A DNA stretch of 41,224 bases from an uncultured Faecalibacterium sp. (GCA_934526125.1 CAKSZU010000008.1:1-41224); one strand, 5' to 3'; positions 7,236 to 16,251 are shown, numbered from the stretch's first letter. A program made the numbers and translations. Notes: a model not told the origin generated them from the sequence alone.

Positions 7236-9035
7236 ATGAGCATGAATACCGTTCCCGAGCGTCTGGCCGCCCTGCGGGCCGCCATGGCTGCCAACGGCGT
7301 AGACGTTTACCTGATCCCGGTGGGCGACCCGCATTCCAGCGAGTACCTGCCCGACCACTACACTTCCCTGACCTATTTCTCCGGTTTCCACGGCGAGAAC
7401 TCCAATCTGGTGGTCACCCCCACCGAGAGCGCTCTGTGGGCCGACGGCCGCTATTTCGTGCAGGCCGAAAAGGAACTGGCCGGGACGGAGATCCAGCTCC
7501 AGAAGATGGGCGAGCCGGGTGTCCCCACGGTAGAAGAGTACTGCGGCAGGGTCCTGCCGGAGAGCGGTGTGCTGGGTCTGTGCGGCCTGACGGCCTCCTG
7601 CGGGCTGGTGCGGAAAGTCCAGGAAAAGCTGGACGCAAAGCAGGGCACCATCAAGACCCTGAATCTGGAAGATGAACTCTGGACCGAGGACCGCCCGGCC
7701 CTGCCGGCTACCCCGGCCTGGCTGCTGCCCAAAGAGTATGCAGGCTTTTCCCCGGCGGAGAAGCTGGAGCAGCTGCGCGCCCGCCTGAAGGAACTGGGCT
7801 GCACGGCCCAGCTGGTGGGCAAGCTGGACAATCTGGCCTGGCTGCTGAACCTGCGCGCCATGGATATCCGCTGCACACCCTACGCCATGGCCTACTGCTA
7901 TGTGACCCCCGACCGCGCTGTCCTCTTCATCAACACGGCGCGTCTGGGCGAGGAAGCCGCTGCTGAGCTGAAGGCCAACGGGGTGGAGACCGCCGAGTAT
8001 GACGCCGTGCTGGATCGTCTGGCCGCCGAGACCGAGCCCCAGACCGTGCTGGCTGACCCGGCTTCCGTGAACTATGCCGTTTACGAGGTCCTGACCAACA
8101 ACAAGGCCCTGACCGTGAAGGACGAGGCCGACCCCCTGCTGCCCATGAAGGGCGTCAAGAACGAGACTGAGCTGGCCCACGACCGGGAGGCTCATCTGCG
8201 GGATGCCGTGGCCATGGTGCGGTTCCAGAAAGAGCTGGAAGAGCGTCTGGCTGCCGGGGAAGAGCTGACCGAGCTGACTGTGGACGAGATCCTCCACAAG
8301 TACCGCTCGGCACAGGATAAGTTCATCGTGGAGAGCTTCGGCACCATTGCCGCCTACGGCGCAAATGCCGCCATGATGCACTACCACGCCACCGAAGAGG
8401 ACCACGCAAAGCTGGAAAAGAAGGGCTTTCTGCTGGTGGACTGCGGCGGCACCTATCTGGACGGCACCACCGACATCACCCGCACCTATCCGCTTGGTGA
8501 GCTGACCGAGGATGAGAAGCTGTTCTATACCTGGACCCTGCAGTGCCACATCGACATCGCAAAGGCCGTCTGGCTGAACTACTGCGACGGCCACATGCTG
8601 GACACCATCGCCCGGGAACCCCTGTGGCGTCATCTCATCAACTACCGCTGCGGCACCGGCCACAGCGTCAGCTTCGTGGGCAATGTCCACGAAGGCCCCC
8701 ATGCTCTGAACGGCCGCAACACCACGGTGTTCAAGCCGGGCATGATCGTCACCGACGAGCCGGGCGTCTACGAAGGCGGCCAGGTGGGCATCCGCATCGA
8801 GAACGAGCTGGAGTGCGTCCACAAGGCCGACAATCAGTACGGCACCTTCCTGGGCTTCCGCCCCATCACCTTTGTGCCCATCGCCACCTCCCCCGTGGTG
8901 CCCGGCGTCCTGACCCGGGACGAGCTGGACTGGCTGAACGCCTACCACCGCGAAGTCTTTGAGAAGCTGGCTCCCCGCCTGAACGAAGAGGAACGGGACT
9001 GGCTGGCAAAGAAGTGCGCCGCCATCGGGGCCTGA
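7236..9035 (+). CDS. Xaa-Pro aminopeptidase, M24B metallopeptidase
   Basis: The 599-residue enzyme has the two creatinase-like N-terminal domains (WADGRYFVQAEKEL near residue 75) and a C-terminal pita-bread catalytic domain. The metal ligands are visible as the Asp of LLVDCGGTYLDGTTDITRT (first and second Asp), the His of CGTGHSV, the Glu of DEPGVYEGG and the Glu of RIENELE. The long form fits the eukaryote-like XPNPEP1 group common in Clostridia. It removes N-terminal residues before proline in cytoplasmic peptides. The ATG at 7236 follows AAGAAGG; a second ATG is two codons on. Shared promoter sequence with the upstream amino-acid symporter suggests joint regulation of amino-acid supply. 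A strong terminator follows. Confidence 0.95.
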   Translation: MSMNTVPERLAALRAAMAANGVDVYLIPVGDPHSSEYLPDHYTSLTYFSGFHGENSNLVVTPTESALWADGRYFVQAEKELAGTEIQLQKMGEPGVPTVEEYCGRVLPESGVLGLCGLTASCGLVRKVQEKLDAKQGTIKTLNLEDELWTEDRPALPATPAWLLPKEYAGFSPAEKLEQLRARLKELGCTAQLVGKLDNLAWLLNLRAMDIRCTPYAMAYCYVTPDRAVLFINTARLGEEAAAELKANGVETAEYDAVLDRLAAETEPQTVLADPASVNYAVYEVLTNNKALTVKDEADPLLPMKGVKNETELAHDREAHLRDAVAMVRFQKELEERLAAGEELTELTVDEILHKYRSAQDKFIVESFGTIAAYGANAAMMHYHATEEDHAKLEKKGFLLVDCGGTYLDGTTDITRTYPLGELTEDEKLFYTWTLQCHIDIAKAVWLNYCDGHMLDTIAREPLWRHLINYRCGTGHSVSFVGNVHEGPHALNGRNTTVFKPGMIVTDEPGVYEGGQVGIRIENELECVHKADNQYGTFLGFRPITFVPIATSPVVPGVLTRDELDWLNAYHREVFEKLAPRLNEEERDWLAKKCAAIGA

Positions 9036-9041
9036 CCCTGA

Positions 9042-9085
9042 AAACAAAAAAGGCAGACGGCCATCCGGCCGTCCGCCTTTTCTTT
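9042..9085. terminator. Bidirectional intrinsic terminator
   Basis: The stem 9052-9062 (GGCAGACGGCC) pairs with 9067-9077 (GGCCGTCCGCC), one mismatch, four-base loop. It has an A-rich left flank and TTTTCTTT on the right. It ends the peptidase transcript and the convergent glycosyltransferase transcript; the last bases overlap the glycosyltransferase stop codon. Confidence 0.88.
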
Positions 9086-10025
9086 ATTGCTTATGGGTGC
9101 GCCAGTAGGCCTTGGCTTCCTCGATGACCTTTTTGAAGGGGCCGGAGGGGTAGGTACTCTCGGCAATGTCCACCAGGAATTTGTACAGCTGCGGCCGCAC
9201 CTCCTCGTACATCCCCAGCCGGGTGTAGAGGTCCTTGTAGTAGCGGAAGGTCTGCACCTTGTTCTGCACGATGGTGGCGGGGTTGATCTGGGTGTGGCAG
9301 ATGCTCTGGGGGTTCTGGACATAGTAGTAGCCCGGGGTGCCGATGGAGACGAACCGCTCCGCGAACCGGATATACTGCAGGTTGAAGACCAGATCCTCGG
9401 CCCACTTCATCTCGCTGGCGAACTGGACGTCGTTCTCCACCAGAAGATCCCGGCGGTAGAGCTTGTTCCACAGGACGCTGTAAAAATAAGAGGCGGGCTT
9501 GTCCATCAGACGCAGGGCAAAGGTGTCCTTGTCGTAGACCCCGGCGGGCAGGAAACCGTACTCCCGCACTTCCGGCGGGCGGGCAACGCTCATGACGCCC
9601 AGATCGTCCTGGATCTTTTCCAGCACCTGCTCCGGCTTGGAGGCCCCGGCGGGGATGACCATCTTGTAGGGCGCAATGACCAGATCGGCGTTGTTCTCCT
9701 CGGCGGCGGCGACCAGATGCCCGGTGAAGTCCGGGTCGATGTAGTCGTCGCTGTCCACGAACTGGACGTACTGGCCGCCGGCCAGCTTCAGCCCCAGGTT
9801 CCGGGTATCGGAAACGCCGGAGTTGTCCTTGTCCACCAGCACGATGCGGCTGTCTTTGGCCCGGAACTCCTCGCAGACAGGCAGGCTCTGGTCCCGGGAG
9901 CCATCGTTCAGGATGATAAGCTCCAGATTCCGGTAGGTCTGGTTCAGGATGCTCCCGATGCAGCGGGCCAGATGCGTCTGGGCGTTGTATACGGGCAGGA
10001 TGATGCTGACGAGCGGCTGATTCAT
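9084..10025 (-). CDS. Family 2 (GT-A) glycosyltransferase
   Basis: The 313-residue protein begins with the typical GT2 strand MNQPLVSIILPVYN, followed by NDGSRDQS (about residues 40-47, nucleotide binding) and the metal-binding FVDSDDYIDPDF (about 88-99). It has no membrane segments, so it is a soluble or peripheral transferase that moves a sugar from a nucleotide sugar to a glycan or lipid acceptor. Donor and acceptor cannot be told. I chose ATG 10025 because a TTGGAGA ribosome site precedes it and the family fold starts at once. It stands alone, with no polysaccharide cluster around it. Confidence 0.9.
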   Translation of the reverse strand: MNQPLVSIILPVYNAQTHLARCIGSILNQTYRNLELIILNDGSRDQSLPVCEEFRAKDSRIVLVDKDNSGVSDTRNLGLKLAGGQYVQFVDSDDYIDPDFTGHLVAAAEENNADLVIAPYKMVIPAGASKPEQVLEKIQDDLGVMSVARPPEVREYGFLPAGVYDKDTFALRLMDKPASYFYSVLWNKLYRRDLLVENDVQFASEMKWAEDLVFNLQYIRFAERFVSIGTPGYYYVQNPQSICHTQINPATIVQNKVQTFRYYKDLYTRLGMYEEVRPQLYKFLVDIAESTYPSGPFKKVIEEAKAYWRTHKQ

Positions 10026-10115
10026 AGCGGCGTCTCCAATCTCTTTTTTCAGTCCATGATACTCCCCTGCGGCGCAAATTGCAAGCGTTGTGCGGTGGAA
10101 AAGGAGGATGTAACG

Positions 10116-10838
10116 ATGAACTTTCACATTGCGGTGTGCAGTCCGGACCCGGTGCTGCGGGGCCGGGTGAAGCGCCACTGTCTGGAATACTATGCCCGCC
10201 GGGCCGACGGCTGTGTGGTGGAGCAGCTCTCCGGCGTGGCCGAGCTGCTGAAACGGGAGACCGAGGGGGTGCGGTACGAGCTGTACCTCATCGAGCTTTC
10301 CACGGCCAACCCTGCGGCGGGCCTGCAGGCAGCGGCACAGCTGCGGCAGCGGGGCTGCCGGGCACCGCTGGCCTTTCTGGCCCACACCACGGCCTACGCC
10401 TACGAGGCGTTCCGGGTGGATGCCATGCAGTATCTGCACATCCCCTTCCGTCCCGAGCAGCTGACGGCCCTGCTGGACCGGGCCACCGAGCCGGAGTACG
10501 GCCCGGTGATCGGCGTCACCACGGCAGCGGGGCTGCGTTCCCTGCCCTTTGCGGACATTGAGTATCTGGAATGCACCCACCATGTGGTCCACTTCCACCT
10601 TGCCAGCGGGGAGGATGTGGCGTCCCTCTCGCTGCGGGTGCCTTTTTCGGAGGTGGCAAAACCCCTGCTGGCGGATGACCGCTTCGTGCAGCCCCACCGT
10701 TCCTACATCGTCAACCTGACGGCGGCGGCCCAGCTCTCCGCCGGGGAGCTGTGGATGCGCAGCGGGGCAAGGGTGCCCATCCCCCGCGGCCGCGAACCTG
10801 CCGTCCGCGCCGCCTTCCGGGCGTTTCTGGAAAAATGA
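10116..10838 (+). CDS. LytTR-family DNA-binding regulator with degenerate receiver domain
   Basis: The 240-residue protein has a receiver-like domain (residues 1-125) and a C-terminal LytTR DNA-binding domain (about 135-238) with the family pattern IEYLECTHHVVHFHL and VQPHRSYIVNL. The receiver lacks the phosphorylation chemistry. The N-terminal acidic pair is CSPD, the phospho-acceptor position is Glu60 in LYLIELS, and the conserved Lys before Pro is replaced (YLHIPF). No histidine kinase gene is adjacent. It probably works without phosphorylation, perhaps in a fixed active state, or senses something else. AAGGAGG precedes the ATG. It may control the neighbouring MATE exporter or itself; that is a guess. 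Confidence 0.88.
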   Translation: MNFHIAVCSPDPVLRGRVKRHCLEYYARRADGCVVEQLSGVAELLKRETEGVRYELYLIELSTANPAAGLQAAAQLRQRGCRAPLAFLAHTTAYAYEAFRVDAMQYLHIPFRPEQLTALLDRATEPEYGPVIGVTTAAGLRSLPFADIEYLECTHHVVHFHLASGEDVASLSLRVPFSEVAKPLLADDRFVQPHRSYIVNLTAAAQLSAGELWMRSGARVPIPRGREPAVRAAFRAFLEK

Positions 10839-10890
10839 AAAAACGGCCCCCATCCCTGCACCGGGTTCTTCCCGGCGGGGATGGGGGCCG
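10838..10890 (-). terminator. Intrinsic terminator of the MATE gene
   Basis: A perfect 13-bp GC-rich stem (10844-10856 with 10878-10890) encloses a second small stem. On the minus strand it is followed by a run of six T (plus-strand A at 10838-10843). It overlaps the stop codon of the convergent LytTR gene and may also fold in that transcript. Confidence 0.85.
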
Positions 10891-10902
10891 CTGCGAGTTT
10901 CC

Positions 10903-12303
10903 TCAGCCCTCCGCACCGGCGGGCTCCGCCTCTGCGATGCCGTCGGCGGTGTGGATCCACTTCCCGCTCTTCAGGCGGTGGATGCACCACACGGATTTGA
11001 TGGCAAAATCCACCCGCAGTGCCAGGATGGTCAGCCAGGCGGGCCAGCCCAGCAGCAGGCCGCCCACGCCGCCCAGCGGGATGGATACCAGCCACATGAA
11101 CAGGATGTCGGCTTTCATCAGGAAGCGGGTATCGCCGCCGCCCCGCAGAACGCCTTTGGTCATGACGGACTGGATGCACTGGAAGAACACGATCACCGCG
11201 TAGGCCCCCATCATCTCCTCGGTCATGAGGATGGTCTCGGCGTTCAGGCTGTACATGGCAATGGTCAGCGGGCCGCAGGCCAGCACCATCACGGCGGCGA
11301 TCAGGCCGAAGAAGATGCTCAGCACATAGAACGTATAGCCCTGCTGCATGGCCTTCTCGCGGGAGCCCTCGCCCAGGGTGTGACCGGTGACGATGCTGGA
11401 GGCATTGGCGATGCCCTGGATGACCACGGTGAACAGGCGGTCGATGACCTGACAGATGGCGTTGGCGGCCACCACGGCGGCGCCCATGTGGCCCAGGATC
11501 ACGCTGATGATGTTGCTGCCCAGACCCAGCAGGCCGTCACTGACCAGCACCGGCAGGCCGAGACGGAGGTAGTTGGAGAAAAACTCCTTACTGGGCATAT
11601 GCAGCAGATGCCGGAACCGCAGGCCCAGCTCCTTGTCCTTGAAAAGGATGTAGCCGAAGGTGACCAGAAACTCCGAGGTGCGGGCCAGCAGTGTGCCCAG
11701 CGCGGCACCGGCGATCTCCATCCGGGGGGCACCGAACTTGCCGAAGATGAAGGTGTAGTTGGCGATCATGTTGACCACGAAGGAAACGCAGCTGACGATC
11801 AGGCCAAGCTGTGCCTGCCCCACCGAGCGCATCAGCTGGGCCGCCACAAGGCTGGTGCCGTGGATCACGAAGATGAAGGCAGTGATCCGCAGATACCGTA
11901 CGCCCTGCGCCACCACATGGGCTTCGGAAGTGTAGATGCCCATGATCTGCGCCGGGAAACACCAGGTCAGCACCGCAAAGAGTGCCGCCAGCGCAAGGGC
12001 CATCCGCAGGGCCATGTTGAAGGTCTGGCGCACCTTCTCCACCTCCCGGGCACCCCAGTACTGCGCGGCCAGCACACTGCTGCCGCCGATGATGCCCATA
12101 CAGAAGATGGTGAAGAAATTATAATACTGGTTGGCCAGACTGGAAGCCGAGATCTGCACCTCGCCGAACTGCCCCAGCATGATGGTATCCAGCATGTTGA
12201 CGCCCATGTTGATGGCCTGCTGCAGCGCCACCGGCAGCATGATGCTCAGCACCCTCCGATAGAATTTTTTGTCGGTCACCAGCTTGAATTTCTGCGCGGC
12301 CAC
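10903..12303 (-). CDS. MATE-family multidrug/metabolite efflux transporter
   Basis: The protein of about 466 residues has twelve hydrophobic segments and MATE features in both halves: MLDTIMLGQFGEVQISASSLANQ near the N-terminus, and the later AANAICQVIDRLFTVVIQGIANASSIVTG. MATE carriers export cationic drugs or metabolites in exchange for Na+ or H+. The frame opens at a GTG at 12324, but that codon lies upstream of the AAAAGGAGGA ribosome site. The GTG at 12303, seven bases after that site, is the better start. It is a single-gene unit with a strong terminator and its own promoter. The natural substrate is unknown. Confidence 0.93.
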   Translation of the reverse strand: MAAQKFKLVTDKKFYRRVLSIMLPVALQQAINMGVNMLDTIMLGQFGEVQISASSLANQYYNFFTIFCMGIIGGSSVLAAQYWGAREVEKVRQTFNMALRMALALAALFAVLTWCFPAQIMGIYTSEAHVVAQGVRYLRITAFIFVIHGTSLVAAQLMRSVGQAQLGLIVSCVSFVVNMIANYTFIFGKFGAPRMEIAGAALGTLLARTSEFLVTFGYILFKDKELGLRFRHLLHMPSKEFFSNYLRLGLPVLVSDGLLGLGSNIISVILGHMGAAVVAANAICQVIDRLFTVVIQGIANASSIVTGHTLGEGSREKAMQQGYTFYVLSIFFGLIAAVMVLACGPLTIAMYSLNAETILMTEEMMGAYAVIVFFQCIQSVMTKGVLRGGGDTRFLMKADILFMWLVSIPLGGVGGLLLGWPAWLTILALRVDFAIKSVWCIHRLKSGKWIHTADGIAEAEPAGAEG

Positions 12304-12383
12304 CTGCCACTCCTCCTTTTGCACCTTGTTTTATATCGAACTGAATACGGAAACAAAAAAGGCAAAAATGCCCTGCTGTTCTT

Positions 12384-12412
12384 ATAGTACAACATCAGAC
12401 CCGACAGAACAA
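12384..12412 (-). promoter_or_regulatory. Putative promoter of the MATE gene
   Basis: On the minus strand -35 TTGTTC (12407-12412) and -10 TACTAT (12384-12389) are separated by exactly 17 bp, about 80 bp upstream of the GTG start at 12303. Confidence 0.5.
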
Positions 12413-12797
12413 CCGCAAAACAAACCTAAATTTTACATGGATTTTAGTGATATATTACAATGTTCCGCTTTTTTGAACGGTTTCATCCAAATCATGAATT
12501 GTTTCGTTCGGGACATTTCAGCGACTCTTTGACTTCCTGAATTTTCCAGCTGAAACAAAATGAAAGAAAACCGAAATCAAAAGTCCGGAATTTGAAATTT
12601 TGTGTCATTCGTCAAAAATAACAACGAAAATTGTCTAAAAAGCAGGTTGACTTGTTGAATGACTTCGGGCAAAATGGACAAAAAGAGGGCTTTTAGTGCA
12701 AAAATCCTTGTGCGGACCATTGGAGGAGGCGCCCCTCCCGATGGTGTAGGATGCACCGCAGCCCGAATCGTCAAGAAACAAAAGGAGGCAAAATTCT
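12413..12797. other. AT-rich intergenic region between the MATE and SLC13 genes
   Basis: I see no gene here. The first 230 bp are markedly AT-rich compared with the surroundings. A possible plus-strand promoter (TTGACT at 12647-12652, 17-bp spacer, CAAAAT at 12670-12675, weak -10) would give a leader of about 120 nt for the SLC13 gene. That leader contains an inverted repeat, ACCAT/ATGGT with inner GGAGG/CCTCC, at 12716-12745. It has no T-run, so it is not a terminator. Confidence 0.5.
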
Positions 12798-14084
12798 ATG
12801 ACATCCCAGTTGATCATCACGCTGGCGGTCCTCGCCTTTATGATCGTTATGTTCGTGTGGCAGAAAGTGCCCATGGGCGTGACCACCATGACCTGCTGCG
12901 CCCTGCTGGCAGCGTTCGGCATTCTCTCCCCTTCCGAAGCCTTCGGCGGCTTCACCAACAACAGCATCATTCTGGTAGCCCCCATGATGGCCCTGAGTGC
13001 CGCCATCACCAAGACCAGCATCGTGCCCTATATCCGCAATAAGGTCAACAGCCTGAGCGGCAAAAAGGGCATCGTTCTGATCCTGTTCTTCTATCTGATC
13101 GTCATCGCATTCGTTCAGTTCATCCCCGCAACGGCGACCTTCTCCATCATGATCGTGTTCCTGGCCTCCCTGAGCAATGACGGCGAAGTCACCCCTACCC
13201 GTCTGTTGATGCCGATGCTGGGCATCAGCTGTGCCTGGAAGGGTTTTCTGCCCATCGGCATGGGTGCCACCAGCTTTGCCACCATCAACGCCATTTACGG
13301 CACCATCATCACCGATGAAAACTACTGGCTGGGTATGTTCGACAAGTTCAAAGTCTCGATCCTGCCGGTGGTCTGCCTGACCATTTACTGTCTGGTTGCC
13401 TGGAAGATCCTGCCCCGGCAGGGCACGGTCAACGCTTCCGAGGCAAAGGAAGTCAGGGAGACCAAGACCCTGCCCAAGGCGCAGGAGACCCTGATTTACG
13501 TCGTGTTCATTGCGGTCATGGTCATTCTGGTCCTGAACAAGTGGACCGGTAAGCTGATGTACGTTGCTCCCGCTCTGGGCGTTCTGGTCCTGATCTACGG
13601 CAAGGCCCTGAGCGTTCCCGAAGTGACCAAAGCTCTGACCGCTGACATGATCTTCCTGATGGCCGGTGTTCTGGGCGTGGCAGCTGCCATGACCAAGTCC
13701 GGTGCCGGTGACCTGATCGGCAACGCCATCCTGAGCGTTCTGGGCGGCCATCCCTCTTCGCTGGCAGTCATGTTCCTGTTCAGCACCGTCTGCATCATCA
13801 TGACGACCCTGATGTCCAACTCCGCAACATCCAACATCCTGTATACGGTCGGTGCGACCGTCTGTCTGGCAGGCGGCTGGGACCCCCGCGGCATCATGCT
13901 GATCATTGCCATCGCGAACATTATTTCGCTGGGCTTCCCCTCCGGTGCAGCTGAGACGGCGCTGATCTATGCAGCCGGCAACTATAAGGTCTCTCAGGTG
14001 GCAAAGTTCACGATCCCCTACATCATCATCGCGATCATCACCATTTCGCTTTCCGCCAACTTCTTCTATCCGATCTACGGCTAA
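12798..14084 (+). CDS. SLC13/ion-transporter-superfamily carboxylate permease, paralogue A
   Basis: The 428-residue protein has about eleven membrane segments. Its pattern is that of the DASS/CitM-like ion transporter superfamily: two repeats each with a re-entrant loop, including the FIPATATFS and TLMSNSATSNIL loops. Members carry di- or tricarboxylates or related organic acids with cations. A clear paralogue lies at 17333; the two share, for example, LGGHPSSLAVM against LGGNPSPLAIM. It is followed 44 bp later by an MBL-fold hydrolase, and the pair is separated from the rest of the locus by terminators. An AAAGGAGG site precedes the ATG. The substrate is inferred only as an organic or sugar acid. 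Confidence 0.85.
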   Translation: MTSQLIITLAVLAFMIVMFVWQKVPMGVTTMTCCALLAAFGILSPSEAFGGFTNNSIILVAPMMALSAAITKTSIVPYIRNKVNSLSGKKGIVLILFFYLIVIAFVQFIPATATFSIMIVFLASLSNDGEVTPTRLLMPMLGISCAWKGFLPIGMGATSFATINAIYGTIITDENYWLGMFDKFKVSILPVVCLTIYCLVAWKILPRQGTVNASEAKEVRETKTLPKAQETLIYVVFIAVMVILVLNKWTGKLMYVAPALGVLVLIYGKALSVPEVTKALTADMIFLMAGVLGVAAAMTKSGAGDLIGNAILSVLGGHPSSLAVMFLFSTVCIIMTTLMSNSATSNILYTVGATVCLAGGWDPRGIMLIIAIANIISLGFPSGAAETALIYAAGNYKVSQVAKFTIPYIIIAIITISLSANFFYPIYG

Positions 14085-14128
14085 ATCACGCATAGAATAT
14101 GACATTTTATATCAGGAGGTTTTATCGT

Positions 14129-15010
14129 ATGGAAAAGAAATTCTTTTATGCTTCCACCGCAGGCCGTCTGGGCATGAGCAAGGAAGCACTTGCCACCCAC
14201 TGGGAACACGCCATCCCTGTCTACCGCAATGCGCCCCATGTCTGGAACGTGGGCGGACAGGACAACGTGGCGGCATTCCTGATCGATACCGGGGCCGGTC
14301 TGATCCTCATTGATACCGGTCTGTGCCCGGAGACGCTGTATCTGCTGATCGACCGCGTCTGGCGCTCCGGCCATGACCCCAGGGACATCAAGAAGATCTT
14401 CCTGACCCACTGGCACGGGGATCACTCCAGCTGCGCCCGCTATCTGCACGAGATGACCGGTGCCGAGATCTGGCTGTCCAAAGAGGACGAGGTGGAGCAT
14501 CAGCGCTCCCTGCACGACGAGGAGTTCAAGAAGCACATCCCGCCGATGGAGATCCCCGACTACACCGTCACCAATTTCTACGATGACGACAAGCCCATCG
14601 TCATGGGCAACATGACCATCCGCACCAGGCTCTGCCCCGGCCACACCCCGGGCGTGACCAGTTTCTTCTTCGAGGATACCGACGAGAAGACCGGAAAGAC
14701 CTACCGCTGCGCTCTCCACGGCGGCCTGGGCGTCAACCCCATGATGCGCCCGCAGAACCTGACCGAGCTGGGCTACCCGGTCGAGATGGCACATCGCTTC
14801 ATCCGGGACTGCTACGAGCTGGCCAAGCTGCCCGTGGACATTGCCCTGTCCAGCCACCTGAACCAGGCCAACATCCTGCCCAACATCCCCAAGGACCCGG
14901 ATGATTACACCGTCTTTGTGGCAGACTATGCCTGGGCGGATGTCCTGATCAACCGCGCCGACGCCACCAAGGAGTTCTACCCTGAGATCTACGCGACCGA
15001 CGGAAACTGA
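14129..15010 (+). CDS. MBL-fold metallo-hydrolase
   Basis: The 293-residue protein has the metallo-beta-lactamase-fold motif THWHGDH (His94, His96, Asp98, His99), the downstream metal His in CPGHTPG and a late SSHLNQ. It is most like the glyoxalase II/lactonase-type hydrolases and is not a classical beta-lactamase. It has no signal peptide and is likely cytoplasmic. It probably hydrolyses an ester, lactone or thioester linked to the compound imported by the upstream permease; that is inference from the shared operon. ATG 14129 is chosen because of the AGGAGG site eight bases upstream; an earlier ATG at 14099 lacks one. Confidence 0.87.
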   Translation: MEKKFFYASTAGRLGMSKEALATHWEHAIPVYRNAPHVWNVGGQDNVAAFLIDTGAGLILIDTGLCPETLYLLIDRVWRSGHDPRDIKKIFLTHWHGDHSSCARYLHEMTGAEIWLSKEDEVEHQRSLHDEEFKKHIPPMEIPDYTVTNFYDDDKPIVMGNMTIRTRLCPGHTPGVTSFFFEDTDEKTGKTYRCALHGGLGVNPMMRPQNLTELGYPVEMAHRFIRDCYELAKLPVDIALSSHLNQANILPNIPKDPDDYTVFVADYAWADVLINRADATKEFYPEIYATDGN

Positions 15011-15031
15011 TCCGATCTCCGATACGATGCA

Positions 15032-15065
15032 CAAACCGCAGGCCGGGAAACCGGTCTGCGGTTTT
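15032..15065 (+). terminator. Intrinsic terminator after the MBL gene, first hairpin
   Basis: Stem CCGCAG-CCGG pairs with CCGG-CTGCGG around a GAAA tetraloop, followed by TTTT, about 20 bp past the MBL stop. Confidence 0.65.
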
Positions 15066-15090
15066 GTGCTGCCCTGCGCCCCGGAAACAA

Positions 15091-15135
15091 CAGAACACCC
15101 CCGGCAGCCGTGTCTGCCGGGGGTGTTCTGCTTTT
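15091..15135 (+). terminator. Second, very strong intrinsic terminator
   Basis: A perfect 17-bp inverted repeat (15091-15107 with 15114-15130), six-base loop, then CTTTT. Tandem terminators here insulate the first permease operon from the LysR region. Confidence 0.8.
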
Positions 15136-15358
15136 AGAAGGATTGTCTGATAAAAGGGATTGGCAAGGTTTGGTGATTGTAAGGAGAAACTGATGAACAC
15201 ACGGGGAAATTTCTGTGGCAGATCCGCAGGCGCTCCGGCCTTCCGGACTCTGACCATAAGATACCGCAGGTGCGCGGTTTTTACAATTGGCGAATCGCCA
15301 AAAAAATCCGCCCGGAATCGGCATTCTGACACAGTTTGCAGAAACTGAAATCAACGGT
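15136..15358. other. Intergenic stretch with a short palindrome, no convincing gene
   Basis: A 51-codon frame (15193-15348) has an AAGGAG site, but its translation is Arg/Ser-rich and looks like no protein I know. A 15-bp palindrome, TTGGCGAATCGCCAA, lies just before an A-run near 15285-15302. It is downstream of the LysR gene on its strand and lacks a proper T-run for termination, so its role is open. Confidence 0.4.
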
Positions 15359-16237
15359 TCATTCCGGCGTTGCAAACGTTTCCTGCGCCAGACGGATCAG
15401 GGCCTGGCATGCGGGAGAAGGCTCGGCGTAACGCGGAACGGCGCATACAAAATCAAACGAGGGCGCGTTTTCCAATGCAAAGATCCTGCAGTGTTCGAGG
15501 CGGTCGGCACTGCGTCTGGGCAGGAGTGCGGCTCCGTAACCGGCATCTGCCATCCGGGCGAGATCATTCCAGCTGTCGGCTGTGTAAAGCGAGATCGGGT
15601 ACAGATGCTCCCGCCGGAGGAGGCGGTCCGCAAGTTCTCTCCCGAACTGCTGTTCGTCCGGCAGAACGAACGGCAGGCAGCCGCAGGCTGCCAGACCTCC
15701 ATGGAGGATCTCTTCGGTGACCATCGTCTCCGGAACGGCGAGACAAAGCGTTTCGTGCTTCAGCGGGATATATTCCAGAAGACTGATTGGTTTGATGGCA
15801 CAGAGAAAAGAAAGGTCAGCAAGACCGTTGGTCAGGTATTGTTTGGCTGTATGTGTTGTGGTGACCATCCGCTCTACTTTCAGCTGCGGAAATTGCTGGT
15901 GCAGCTCTGGAAGGAGCTTTTCCTCCAGTAGGTGGCAGATCTCAGCCGAGCCGGTGACCCGCAGGTTTCCCTGCTTCTGCCGAAGCTGCTCGATGCTCTG
16001 GTAGGTCTCGTCCCGGATCTGCACCATCTCCCGGGCACCCTTCAGATAGATCTGACCGGCCCGGGTGGGCACCAGCCGCCGGTTCACCCGGGTGAACAGC
16101 GGCCAGCCGGCTTCCCGTTCCAGTTTTGCCAGACATTGCGTCATGGCCGGTTGGCTCAGATGAGCCTGATCTGCCGCTTCCGACAGGCTGCCTGTTTCGG
16201 CAATGAGCAGAAGATATTCCAATGCGTGAACGTCCAT
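15359..16237 (-). CDS. LysR-family transcriptional regulator 1
   Basis: The 292-residue protein starts with the LysR winged helix-turn-helix: LEYLLLIAETGSLSEAADQ, then LSQPAMTQCLAKLE and PTRAGQIYL. The rest has the effector-binding two-lobe fold length. It would bind a small carboxylate or sugar-acid effector and DNA as a tetramer. It is the second gene of a two-gene minus-strand operon with another LysR gene, 14 bp behind it, and both point away from the permease at 17333. AAAGGAA precedes the ATG. Which of the two controls which permease operon cannot be told from sequence. Confidence 0.93.
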   Translation of the reverse strand: MDVHALEYLLLIAETGSLSEAADQAHLSQPAMTQCLAKLEREAGWPLFTRVNRRLVPTRAGQIYLKGAREMVQIRDETYQSIEQLRQKQGNLRVTGSAEICHLLEEKLLPELHQQFPQLKVERMVTTTHTAKQYLTNGLADLSFLCAIKPISLLEYIPLKHETLCLAVPETMVTEEILHGGLAACGCLPFVLPDEQQFGRELADRLLRREHLYPISLYTADSWNDLARMADAGYGAALLPRRSADRLEHCRIFALENAPSFDFVCAVPRYAEPSPACQALIRLAQETFATPE

Positions 16238-16251
16238 GGCGGTTCCTTTCT

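Noticed and set aside
9084..10838. Polysaccharide biosynthesis cluster
   Set aside because: Only one glycosyltransferase is present; its neighbours are a regulator, a peptidase and an exporter.
15288..15302. Palindrome TTGGCGAATCGCCAA as terminator of the LysR gene
   Set aside because: On the minus strand the T-run comes before the palindrome, not after it, so it cannot act as an intrinsic terminator.
15193..15348. 51-codon frame with an AAGGAG site
   Set aside because: The composition is not protein-like, no homologue comes to mind and no promoter was found; noted only as an intergenic feature.
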